Part shown: piece by piece, positions 23,601 through 34,900 of the stretch
Position numbering within the stretch: position 1 is the stretch's first letter
How the letters are laid out: each line of letters opens with the position of its first letter
Assembly: GCA_026873275.1 (NCBI GenBank)
Contig: JANTUC010000003.1
Location: 558,001-622,000, forward strand
Length of the DNA: 64,000 nt
Direction of reading: 5' to 3'
Source: Pseudopithomyces maydicus
Taxonomy: Eukaryota; Ascomycota; Dothideomycetes; Pleosporales; Didymosphaeriaceae
The notes under the pieces: model-generated
What the model was told of the DNA's origin: nothing
The model's input: only the letters and a program-made list of their open reading frames with translations
The model's database searches: none
Program-made: the position numbers and the translations under genes

Positions 23601-25075
23601 CCTGCATCGCGAAGGAGCATAGCGAAGGTACATGGATAGATACTCGATGGAATGTCGCGGCGCAGTGTGGATAGCGTCATACTACACCTATATTAGCATA
23701 GTCCGCTCCGCGTAAGACCAGGGCCTCCATCCAACGTTGACACCGGTCCAACAGAAGCTCTCAGCAGGTCCGATCTTCAGCTATGCCTCCATTCTCGTCG
23801 CAAATATAGCAGCAGTTGATGGGACCACCATGCCACCTGAATTACATCATCCAGCACGCTCTGATACTCTCTTATCCCAACCATTCCCATCGGACCTGGA
23901 AAAGTGACAGTGGCGCGGAAATAGTACGGACATGCACCGCACATGCAGCAAACTAGCGGGAGAGGCGTGCTGCACAACGACGTAAGAGCATGCTATGTGC
24001 GCCGCGCTAGAGACACTGGGAAATTGGGGCTTGAAGCATGTTAGCAAGCGCCTTTCCTTCGCGCCGTACGCCCATGGAGATGCATTGGCGGGTGCAGAGA
24101 GCTTGGTGTTGTAGTGAAGATCACGGCGTAGGAGGAAAGCGGGGCACGAGGGAGCACTTCGCGGGCTTGGCGCGCTTCTGGTGTGGGTAACACGAGGTGT
24201 TGATCTTGCGCTGTTGGCGCCAAGCTCACGCACCGATGCGTTTGGCTACTGGGATGGCATCGACAGGGTTGGCGGTTGCGGTTGGGTGAATGCAAGCGCC
24301 TGCGTAGATCGTCGGTGAGGGTGAGGAAAGTGTTAGGATCCGGGGCCTGGCAGCGGTGACGGATCACTCGGCAGCCAAGTAGCACCGCTGCGTATGGATT
24401 AGGAAGGCATGGCCGTTCAAGTAACCTCAGCAGTCACAAAGCCACCTTTACCCACACGAGACCCGATCAATAGCATGGAGATTTTGCTTGGTTTTGAGAC
24501 ATATATTCTATTGTATTGGACAGAGACCAACTAAAAGCCCCTGGGGGAGGTCATCTGCCCCGCTTTGCCCCTATGGCAAAGTGCTGAACAGCCCCGTTGT
24601 AAGCACAAGGGAAAATGGAGTAAGACATGTGGTATCAAAGCAGAAGGGGAGAGCGATTGTCAAAAGCCACACGTCCAGCTCTTGGGTGGTGGCAAAAAGA
24701 ACGAAAGACAAGATAGGAAATTACCCTTCTCTGCAGAACTCGTTGTGAAAGCAGGAGAAATGAGCTCGAAGCGCTATGCAGACTAGACACAATGCTCTTT
24801 GTGCAATCCACTCCACGTGCAATGCTCGGGTTGTAACTGAGATAAGTGTGACTGATGCGGGAAGAAATGCAACTTTGGTGCAAGAAACCGGCCGGACTCC
24901 AATGTGCATCGGAAATGTAGAACGCCTGTGATGCTTTCCGTGAAACCAATAACGCCGGTGGGGAATGTCTGCGTGAAATGATGTGCTATCGGCGGTTCTG
25001 GCCATGTTCCTTCGAAACAGCCTTTTTGTTTGTGTGTTGATGAGAGCATGGACTTTTAGGTTGAGAGTCGGCGAG
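20670..25075. other. 4.4-kb gene-poor region
   Basis: No gene could be supported. Open frames are short (under 165 codons), overlap on both strands and match nothing I recognise. There is no reverse transcriptase, transposase or terminal repeat. A perfect 17-bp inverted repeat lies at 22506-22561. Base composition is mixed rather than strongly AT-rich, so heavy repeat-induced mutation is not evident. It may be old, decayed transposon or duplicated DNA, or simply long intergenic DNA. Confidence 0.6.
22506..22561. repeat. Perfect 17-bp inverted repeat
   Basis: ACGAGGCTGGTACGAGC (22506-22522) and its exact reverse complement at 22545-22561 are separated by 22 nt. The arms would form a stable hairpin. 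No flanking target duplication was found, so assignment to a mobile element is not supported. Confidence 0.85.
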
Positions 25076-25627
25076 TCATCGACCCCCCACTGCGGTGGCT
25101 CGTCCAGGTGACATCTCGCCACGACGAGATGCTTCCTCCCGTATGAGCTTTTCCACATGAGCAGCTGCATCACTATGTTTCATGCCGGCAGTAAGGTAGC
25201 CCTCAGCACCTTCAAGCTCCATGGGAGTGACAGGGCCAGGGCTATCGAGGGGGGCGAGCTTTGGGCTTGTTGGCTTTGAGGCGCCTCGAGCCTGGCGCGC
25301 TGCGTTGGCCATGAGCTGTTGCTGGTACATGTACATCTGACGCTGGACCTCCGAGTACTGCCTCTGGTGGGCTCGTGGCGAAAGAGGAGGCTGAGGAGAG
25401 TTGGGGTTCGTGGGCGGTGTTGCCGCCAAGCTGGAGCTCTGCGAGGACGCAAAGTTGGCGGGGTGGAAGCGTGGCAGTGAAGGCAGACGGAGGCTGGCTG
25501 CAGTGCCTGAAGATTGCCTTACATGGGAAAGAGGGGGTCGACGGCGAGCCTGGGAAGGAATGTTGAGAGAGTCCATCCTGGGTGAGAGTGGCGAGTTGGG
25601 CATGCTACGGTCTGGTCGAGATGACAT
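25076..25627 (-). CDS. Small disordered Ser/Pro-rich fungal protein
   Basis: This 183-residue single-exon protein starts MSSRPDRSMPNSPLSPR. It is rich in Ser, Pro, Arg and Gln with several SP sites, suggesting phosphorylation by proline-directed kinases. A more ordered block (RAHQRQYSEVQRQMYMYQQ) resembles conserved fungal hypothetical proteins and looks helical. The C-terminal part has a second helical block (DAAAHVEKLIREEASRRGE). No catalytic motif is present. On the minus strand a CTAAC branch site and a CAACAG acceptor lie just upstream of the ATG (about 25637), so the leader probably contains an intron. Function is unknown. Confidence 0.65.
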   Translation of the reverse strand: MSSRPDRSMPNSPLSPRMDSLNIPSQARRRPPLSHVRQSSGTAASLRLPSLPRFHPANFASSQSSSLAATPPTNPNSPQPPLSPRAHQRQYSEVQRQMYMYQQQLMANAARQARGASKPTSPKLAPLDSPGPVTPMELEGAEGYLTAGMKHSDAAAHVEKLIREEASRRGEMSPGRATAVGGR

Positions 25628-27818
25628 GTAGTGAACTGTTGAAATTGTTAGAACATTCGGGCCTCTAATATCTATATCTTTGGGCTACACACTAAATAAC
25701 ACCACGGCGTGATTGTGGTCGTGAAAGTTGCCGGGCAGCAGGATAAAGTTAGGCGGACGCTGTATACTATGACGTCTGGCGGGTGGGTCGGTTTCAGCAG
25801 AGTCGAAATCAGGAGCGTTTGCAGTGATTTGCAGTGCTTTGCAGAGCTCTTTGCAGCAAAGTCGACTACCGGTACTGGAAGGCGATAAGAAGCGGGAGCC
25901 AGGCGCCACTAATATATTGGCAGCGAGAGGGTTCAGGAATGCTCAATTCTTGGAGGACGGCTCTCGGGGCGCAGCTTGACTGAAGAGGCACAGAAACAGT
26001 CGATCTTCCGCTTGGAGTGCCGCCGTCCCACGACCGATCCGGTATAGAAGATAAGGTGGACCCTGTTGTTGTATGGGCCGCGGGAAGTATGAGCCCAGCA
26101 CTGCGGTCCTGAGAAGGCAATAGATATCTGTCGCTATCGAGGAGGCTGCTTAGACGGCGGCTGACGTGTATTGCGCAATAAGAGGGCGGCGGTTCCCTGC
26201 AGCAAAAAGCAACAGAGGGGAGCGCTAGGTGCAGGCACGACGGGAGCGATGTCAGAGTTGGGTTTTGTGGAGCACAATTTGATGGACAGCAATGGCAAGA
26301 GGAGACGCGCTGTACTTAACCGCCCACAGAATAAGGACGGCTGTGGGCATCGTCATCTATCATTTCCTTGGCCAGCAGGATGGGGGACGGTCTGATGCCG
26401 CTAGCGAGGTATCGTTGCATTCGCTCGTTGTTCACCAGCATCCATGACGCAGCGCATCGTGAAGCCGAAATGCCGGATGGTGAAAAGGGTTCACGTGCCA
26501 TATGGGCGCTAAAGACGCTCTCCACAATCGTAATTTGCCCTGACATGCGCACCCTGAATTGCCATCGACTGCCAAACCTCCTGTCATGACTCCCTCTGCG
26601 CGAACGTATGCTACCGAAACCATGCGAGCCGTGTGGCGCCCATGGCGTCCCGCTGCCTCCCGCTGCTGCCCACCTGGGCAGCGCGCAAACCACGGGATGC
26701 GGCGGCATCGCCCGCCCAGCCACGAGGTCGGCAGCCCATCGCGATCGTGATTTTGCGCACCCATCTCGGCGCACTGCAGTGATTAATTTTCCGCCGTGCC
26801 ACACCTGGGCACCTGCACCTGGGCGCCTCCGTCATCACGTGCACTTTGCACCTCCAGGGCTCCAGGGCTCTCTTGCCCAAGGTGGAACAGCCTTGGAATC
26901 AACCAGACGCCGTGGGGGTTTTGATATCGCCTGGAAAATTTCTGCATACACACCACGTCGTGCATGCGTGCTCACGCCACGCACCCACATGAGACACGGT
27001 GGGAAATTGTGCGATCGCATGCCTACCTTAGTGTAGCCGAACCGTCATTTGGGCATGCACCCCGTATGCTTGGGGTTGCATTTGGCAACAGACCTCCTCG
27101 GACGCACGGAGCAGCAATCATGTCCAACACCACGGCGATCGTACCTAAACGAAGCTGTGGAGCCGCATGTGCTAGGTACACAACACCTCCGTCTCGGGCC
27201 TATTGCTGAAGAATTCAAACTACAAGCCGCTGTTGCAATCTGTGCGACACGCGCTACCTCGAGTGAAAAGCTCCTCCTTCCTGTTGATGCTGTTTACGAG
27301 CAGTCAGTTGCCCGACACGTCCGTCCAGGTTCATGCACGGCAATTTGGGACTGTGTGGTACACGTTATTGAACAGGAAAGTGTGAATGCATATGCACCCG
27401 AGAGAAAATTCTCTGCTTACAATCATCCGAAATACTGCCTATATTACATCAATGCTACGAACTCCGTGAGTACAAACAATCATCAACATGCATGGTCAGA
27501 GTTGGTTTGTGCCACATCACCCTGCCGCGGGTACGCCTCCATCACTAAAAGAGCACACGTCGTTGACAGTCCTAATGTTTGCCTCGTCTGATCGAGTGAA
27601 GATCGCTTTTCGCAGACCGGTAGGTTTGTCCAGACGAATGGAGCCTGTTAGCCTTGGTAGAACTAGTCGCACAATTCAAAGTGGGCTGAAGCACACGGAA
27701 GAAGCAGTGGCGAATCTTGTGAATTGCAGGCTGGACTTGTGTCCAGTAGTGGTATGTATTGGTTGGTTTACTGAGTAGTCTTGCTGCAAGATAGCGCCCC
27801 CTGTTGGTGATCACTACC
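25628..27818. other. 2.2-kb gene-poor region
   Basis: Short frames overlap on both strands. The longest, 180 codons at 27049-27591 on the plus strand, shows no recognisable domain and has no supported splice pattern. Repeated CACCTGGGCAGC / CACCTGGGCACCTG-like words occur around 26670-26825. Nothing else is identified. Confidence 0.55.
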
Positions 27819-29275
27819 TCATCTCGCACCAAGTTTCTCCAATGCCCTAGTGCCTTGTTCCTCCCACTCCTGTTTTGAGATCCACATATCCTGCTTGTCT
27901 GCCATCTGCTTTATTGTTAGTTGGTGATCCCGAAACTTATGGGATAGGAGACTCACGATGTTTGCGAGAACTGCTCCGCCCAGGAAAACCATGTGTCGGC
28001 GTCTCGGAGGGTCTTCAATGCGAACCTTGAATTTCTAAAGAAGTCTCGTAAGTGATAGGCCAAGGTGAGAAATTGCATACATACGTTCAAACGCTCTGGG
28101 TTTCCACCCAACACCTTGGTAAGCCAAAGCTGCTTGAGTTCCTTCTCGAGACGGCTGGGTAGACCGGGATACATGCTGCTGCCTCCACTGAGCACGATTG
28201 CCTTATACAGACTGCTTCGTACATCGACGTCGGCGGATTGAATGGTATTGAAGAGGAATTCAGCGATACCAGGCTGCTCAACATCGACCAGGTGTGGCTG
28301 GAACAGACACTCGGGAGCTTCGAAACGCTCGCTGCCAACTCGGATGACGCGACCATCAGGCAGTGTATAGGATTCCACCAGGACAGTTGTATCCTCACTC
28401 AGACGCTGGTCCAGTTCCAAATCATACGAGACGTAGCAAAGCTTCTCCTTTATTTGCCGTACGGTCTCAAAATCAGCGGTTCGGTTGAGAGCGTAACCTC
28501 TTCTCAATAGCAGAGCAATCAGGTTGCGAGTGACGTCCCGACCAGCTACGTCCAGCCGCCGCGTCAAATGATTGAGAACGGTACTTTCGTAGACTGGCAC
28601 GATATGTGTGACACCATCGCCCGAGTCCACTACGACTCCCGAGGAAAGTCCTTGCGCGTATAACGCCAGCACAGCCTGTATAGCCACGTACACCCCTCCA
28701 AAGTCGTAGCGCTCGAACATGACCTCGCACATTTGTTCGCGATTCTTGAGAGGGTTCATCGGTGGCTCTGTAAGGAGAATCTTGCGGCCCGTCGGATCTA
28801 TGCGCATCTTCTCGAAAAAGGTGTAATCCCAAAGATGTTGCATGTCGTCCCAGCGCTTCACGATACCATTCTCCATCTAATGACGGTGAAACGACATTAG
28901 CGTAGTCTCACAGTTGAGGCGTCCTCGACGACCTTAGGATAGCAACGTACAGGGTATGTAATCTGAAGCATGGAACGAGCTGCTGCTGCTTCATCTCCGC
29001 ACATTATGTCCTTAACCACAATGTCTCCATCTCGCTCCTCGGAACGTAGGATTGGTCGGCCGACTATTGAAGGGTACTGGTGATCGGGGAAATTCTGTAA
29101 AGCTCCAGTCAAATACAAATTGAGAATGGCCTCTGGAGGGCAAACGAACCTGCCCCGCATAGCCTGCCTTGAGGAAGCCGGTTCCGCCGTCGAGGACTAG
29201 GCAGTGTCAGCAAAGCTCGTGCCGATGCACACGCAGTTCACTATACCGATAGGAACCTCCGCCATCCTGCCCAAG
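27819..29275 (-). CDS. arp2: Actin-related protein 2 (Arp2/3 complex subunit)
   Basis: The predicted product has 388 residues, close to the usual 390. Six exons on the minus strand are 29275-29257, 29196-29150, 29094-28951, 28876-28085, 28034-27957 and 27905-27819; every junction has GT..AG and phases fit. The actin fold is clear: VLDGGTGFLKAGYAGQ (phosphate loop 1), FPDHQYPSIVGRPILRSEE, VVDSGDGVTHIVPVYE (phosphate loop 2), AIVLSGGSSMYPGLPSRLEKE and the C-terminal VFLGGAVLANI. Arp2 with Arp3 forms the template for branched actin filaments at endocytic patches and growing tips. The last exon codes for only 28 residues. The gene is divergent from RPL5 with about 550 bp between the starts. Confidence 0.97.
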
Positions 29276-29831
29276 ATATGTCAAGAGCTAGGAAGGAATG
29301 TCGTAGTGTGGAGTCGTAGGTAGATGTTATGCGGGATCGTGAGCAGGAGCGTCGTAGAGGGGCTGTGGAGCTACGTCTACAATGGTCCGTGCGCACAGCT
29401 TCATGGGGAAGTGCAGATGCTCCCCAGATTCACATATTGACAAGAGAGCTATTTTCATAGATATTCGATCAGCGTCATATAGGAGCTTTATATAAGACCG
29501 CATTCATCTGCAAATGAACGCATCGACTTTGCCAAAGTGTGTCCCACGCGCTCGCGGTTTTATAGATTTTCAATAATTGATCCATAAACGATTATGAGAT
29601 GCACGTTACAGAAAGACACTGCATTGCAGTGGATATGCAGTACTTGAAAGTTCCAAAATACGGGAAGACGTCACAATACAAATCGGAAGACGTTGTGGTC
29701 ACCCACCTTAATCCCCCGTATTCAACACCAAACTCGCTTAAGATTTCTTGGCGACCGCACACTGTTATCTCGCGCTCGAACTTTTGCCTCAACACCAGCC
29801 AACGACAACATCTCGAGGTCCAGACGTCAAG
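29276..29831. promoter_or_regulatory. Shared divergent promoter, arp2 / RPL5
   Basis: These 556 bp separate the start codons of Arp2 and ribosomal protein uL18. TTTATATAAG on the plus strand at about 29487-29496 is a TATA-like element that could serve either direction. No ORF is credible. Co-regulation is inference. Confidence 0.6.
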
Positions 29832-31011
29832 ATGCCTTTCGTAAGTTAACCTTTGTTTTATGCGCTGGCACTTCTTCAGATTTGCCATGTGCTCACTCTG
29901 ACCATTGTGCGACAACTATGCCTTCGCGCAGGTTGTTCGCACTGACGATGTGTGGAGAGTCTTTGCAAGCTGCTTCGATTTGGGTTTGAAGCGTCAATTG
30001 CTGACTCTGAGGAATAGTCCAAGCTCGTCAAGAACGACGCGTACTTCTCGTAAGCCCTTCGTTCTTTTGCCCTCCCTACGACTTCTAACGTTTTCCAAGG
30101 CGGTACCAAGTCAAGTACAAGCGCCGCCGCCAGGGCAAGACCGATTACTATGCCCGCAAGCGCTTGACCACCCAGGCCAAGAACAAGTACAATGCGCCCA
30201 AGTACCGCCTCGTCGTCCGCTTCACCAACCGCGACATCGTTGCTCAGATCGTCACCTCTGAGATCGGCGGTGACAAGGTCTTCATGGCTGCGTACGCCCA
30301 CGAGCTCAAGCCCTACGGCATCACTGTGTGTACACCCGCTCCCAATCATCACGTTCCAGCGCTAAGTATCTCTAGCACGGTCTCACCAACTGGTCCGCCG
30401 CCTATGCCACTGGTCTTCTGCTTGCCCGCCGCACCCTGAAGAAGCTCGAGCTTGACGAGGCTTTCGAGGGTGTTGAGGAGGCTGACGGCGAGTTCTCTCT
30501 CACCGAGGCCGCTGAGGTTGATGGCGAGGAGCGCCGCCCGTTCAAGGTCTTCTTGGACGTCGGTCTCACCCGTACCTCCACCGGTGCCCGTGTCTTCGGT
30601 GCCATGAAGGGTGCTTCGGACGGTGGTCTCTTCGTTCCCCACTCGGAGAACCGCTTCCCCGGTTACGACATCGAGTCCAAGGAGCTCGATGCCGAGACCC
30701 TCCGCAAGTACATCTTCGCCGGCCACGTCGCTGAGTACATGGAGACCCTTGCCGATGACGACGAGGAGCGCTACAAGTCCCAGTTCAGCGGCTACATCGA
30801 CGATGACATCGAGGCCGACGGTCTTGAGGAGCTCTACCAGGATGCTCACAAGCAGATCCGCGAGGACCCCTGGAAGAAGGAGGAGGGCGCTGGCCCCAAG
30901 AAGACCAAGGAGGAGTGGAAGAAGGAGTCCCTCAAGTACAGGACATCCAAGCTCACCAAGGCCGAGAAGGAGAAGCGCGTCCAGGAGAAGATCAAGGAGC
31001 TCACTGCTTAA
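29832..31011 (+). CDS. rpl5: 60S ribosomal protein L5 (uL18)
   Basis: The predicted product has 300 residues (yeast Rpl5 has 297). Exons are 29832-29840, 30018-30049, 30100-30325 and 30376-31011. The first exon carries only ATGCCTTTC (MPF), followed by a 177-nt intron, so the start is cut off from the body of the gene. Typical uL18 blocks are KTDYYARKRLTTQAKNKYN, RLVVRFTNRDIVAQIVT, NWSAAYATGLLLARRTL and FKVFLDVGLTRTSTGARVFG, with a basic C-terminal tail (KAEKEKRVQEKIKELTA). L5 binds 5S rRNA together with L11 and joins the 60S subunit as the 5S particle. Codon choice is strongly biased to C-ending codons, as expected for high expression. Confidence 0.98.
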
Positions 31012-31946
31012 GCTGGTGCTCCTTCGTGTTCTCTCTTCACTTCATGACAAAAGCAGGTTAACCGGCGTCTGGGAATGCATAGGGAAATGGGGACTGTACC
31101 TGCCAGGACACCTAAGCAGCCTTGAATGAACTAGATGCAACTAAGAACGATTCATGATACCCCCTTTCAAGTCGTTTTTGCCTACGCTTTGTATTTCTGT
31201 GATTGGCTCATGCAAGCGAGACGACACGTGATCCGAGATTTTGGTGTCCCCATACTGGACGATGCAGGTGCCAACGCCACAGCACGCTACAGTGTGTATT
31301 CAGCAGTCTAGATCGAACGAGCACGTTCGGGGCAGGTTGCTGGACAGTCGGCCCTATATAGTGTGCTGCATAATCCACATTTGTAATTCGTTTACCCGCC
31401 AGCGCGATGACTGAGGGACCAGCAAATAAGTGACAACAAGTTGAGCTGTGCCGCAAGGATGACGAGCTCTGAAAAACAGATGTTCGGAACTCAGAACAGC
31501 GGGGCCAAAATCCTTAGCTGTATCGAAGTTCCAAGCGTATGTGGGCGTCGTGATGCCGGGAGCGGGACCACTGAGGAGCCGGACTGTCTGTCTCCACATC
31601 GGACTCTTTCGTCATCCCCAGGGTCCGGTGCTCGCCAGATATGACATGCAGAGACATCTCTTCGTCCACCCAGCGTTGGCAGCCTGAGCCGTGGTAGCTT
31701 GTTTTTTCGCGGCTTACATTGTTCAGTAACATACTAGTCAGCCGACGGCAAATCTGCGTGGGCTGAAGCCATCCTTTGCTGCTGCACTTACTTCCGGGAA
31801 CTCCCCATCTATTCGGCTAACTTCTACCAACGAGCCCCGCTGACATTTCCTCCGAACGGTCACCCTTCACTACTGCGGCCGATGGCGGCCCTCATATACC
31901 GCCAGAGATAGCATATCCAGACACGCACGCATCACCGCCGCCTTCG
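31012..31946. other. Intergenic region
   Basis: This stretch holds the 3' flank of RPL5 and the promoter and leader of the LRR gene. No gene is seen. Confidence 0.6.
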
Positions 31947-34900
31947 ATGGAGGACGTCCACGGCGTTGATGTCTCGTGGCTGCACCACCCTACGCGAGGT
32001 GAGCGGAGGAAGGCGGCTCCACTGTTTTCGGCTGCGCGCATCATGCTCAAGTCCCTGGCTGACTCTGTGGGCGCTTTAGATCATCACCATCGCCAGTGCG
32101 CGCCTTCGTCCCCGGGGCTCACCAAGGATGCCCGCCCTAGGACATCGTCGCATGGTGGCCTCCCACACAACGGCACCCATGACGAACACAAGAGCCCGGA
32201 CTCGGTCGTGACACCAGTCCAGCAACCATCGACACCGTCGCCCGCTCCAAGCACGCCGACACCTGCACAAAAGATCCCTGCGAAACGCCCGACACTGCTG
32301 AGCCGCTCCAGCTCCGAGAAGCAACCCGGAAGCGTGACGCCACCCGATTCCAAGCCAGGATCGCGCAAGAACTCGTGGATTTCCAGCATCAGCTCCAAAT
32401 TCTCGTCGCAGAACTCGCCCGCGGCGACGACTCAGGTTCAAGCCCAGGGCTCCCCGGCAAGCCCAAATGGCACGAACGGCACCGTCTCAGCTGCCAACGG
32501 TGCGCTGAACGGCATACAAGCCGCCGCCAATGGCAATCACCACAATGGCTTTGAGCCTTACGTCCCACAGCAACCGAAGGGCTCGTTCATATCAAATGCC
32601 CTGCGGAGGCTTTCTTCCGGATCACAAGTAGGGGCATCCTCTGGGAAGACTGTGCCTAATGGCGGTGTTTGCCCTAGGAAAGTCATGAATATCGACCCGA
32701 ATCGAGACAGGTGTCTGGTACCAGAACTCGACCAGAACAAATTGCGTCGTGTCGCATTCTGTGTCGACGTTGAAATTGCAAGTGGACCAAAATACAAGGA
32801 CGATATCGATGAGGAAGAACGGAAGCAAAAGCGAAAGGATAAAAAGTTGAAAGAACGGGGCGAAGGAGAAGCGTTGAAGCATCCTGAGTCGGTCGCCGAA
32901 ACCAAGGAGAAGGAGGGTGCCGTCAACGTCTGTTCATCACAGGAAGTCGTGGGAACCGAAGTGGCTCCCAATCCAGAGGGCACCGTCCTCGAAGGTCAGA
33001 AACCAGAGCAAAGCAAGAAGAAAGAGAAGAAGAAACGCTCCGAAGCAGAGCGCAAGGAACGAAAAGAAAAGAAGCGTAGGAAGGCTGAAGAGAATGGCTC
33101 AATACCACTCGAATTAACCAGGGACGATGACGACGATGTTAGTGCTGATGGGTCTACCGGTACGCCCAACATACCAGTATCCAAGCATCAAGACCGGCCC
33201 ACCACGGACCCTTTGCGTATATACCGTAGATGCTGTCAATTACGAGAAACACCCATTCTGAAGAGGATCAGCGATCAGTTATCCAATCCGACCACCACTG
33301 CGCTATCGGCGCCTGGGACTGTAACGTCTTTGGATTTGACTGGTTCCAGACTGCAATTCGCTGATGTAGTCACTCTATCCGATTGGTTGGCCGTAGTACC
33401 AGTAAAGAAGCTCTTTCTGGAAGATGCCGACCTCAACGACGAGAAGATACGAGTCATACTTGCTGGGTTGCTTGCAGCTAAAGTTCCCGAAGCCGGCAAA
33501 AGGAGAAGATCGACCCCTGGGCATGCAAAGGACGAGAAAGTACAGGAACGCTCTGGTGCCGTAAAGAAATTGGTCCTCAAGAACAACCCCAAAATCAGTG
33601 CAGAAGGCTGGAGACATATTGCTCTTTTCATCTACATGTGTAAATCGCTAATGGCGCTCGATATATCTATGGTGCCGTTCCCTTTCACTCCATCACAGCA
33701 CACCTCACAGGCATCGAATGATCCTTCGGGGGCATTGAACGAGAAAAAGTCAATTTCCAGAGATGTGGCCGAAACTATGTCTAAAGCCATTTCAGAGCGG
33801 TTAGGCGGGTCGAAGCTTGAGGAACTTCTTCTATCTGAGTGCGGATTATCATCAGCGAGTATCCGAAAGATCGTAGACGGTTCTATTGTCAGCGGTGTTC
33901 AGAGATTGGGCCTTGCTGGAAACAACATTGACGAAGAGGGGCTTGGTCACATTCTACATTTCATCAAGTCTGGCGTGTGCCAGGGGCTTGATCTGGGCGG
34001 GAACTCGCTTCGCGACTTCGTGCCACGGCTTGCAGAATGTTTTACACGGGACTGTCCGTTATGGGCACTCAGCGTCGCCGACTGTGATTTGACACCCGAA
34101 TCACTCCGGGTATTGTTCCCAGCCCTGGGTAACTTGCCGAACTTTATCTTCCTTGACCTTTCCCATAACCGGGATCTCTTCTCAAATTCATTGTCGCTCT
34201 GCCTATTGCGGAAGTACATGCCTCAATTCAAGAAGCTCAAACGGATACATTTGGCAGATGTTTCACTATCACAAGCCGATGTCATTGGCATTGCGGAAGT
34301 CCTTCCAGAATGTCCAGTCATCGCTCATGTTGACATTCAAGGGAACCCCAAAATCTCAGCGTTAGCAGCGGCCACCACTGAGGAGGAACAAGAAGAAGCT
34401 GCAGCAGTATACGCATCGTTGACATTGGCCACCAAAGTCTCACAGACTATCGTTTTCTTGGGCGTGGATGTACCGGGCCCTGAGAGCAACGAGGTGGTTA
34501 AGGCTTTGGCTAAACAGGTTATTGCTTATTGCCTGCGTAATATGCAGAACATCGAGGGCGTTCCGGAGCTTCAAAATGCATCACGAGATGCCGTCTTGCC
34601 TGATGTACTACAACATCTTGTTGGTCACGAGGATAGTGCCAGTACAGCTTCTCCGGACAACGATGCTGCTCCTGATGAGGACTACATTGTTGGTGGCACG
34701 GGTGTTGCAAAAGCTTTAAGTTATTGCCTGCGACAAAAGGAATCTGATTTACGTAGAACATCGCTTACGGGCACTCCTGGAACAGGGACGCCCAGGAGCA
34801 GCCGCCCTGAATATTTCGAAGAGACACATAGAGCTAAAATTATGTCAAAGAACTTGTTGGAAAACGCAAGGAACATCAGACAGAGATTGCAATTGGCACT

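Noticed and set aside
20670..25075. RIP-inactivated transposon
   Set aside because: No terminal repeats, no transposase or polymerase remains and no strong AT bias by eye; RIP indices would be needed to reopen this.
27049..27591. 180-codon plus-strand frame
   Set aside because: No domain, no promoter or splice support and mixed composition; kept only in the description of the gap.
29841..30017. Possible C/D-box snoRNA in the first intron of RPL5
   Set aside because: A TGACGATG word and a CTGA word are present, but the C box does not fit RTGATGA and no terminal stem pairs.
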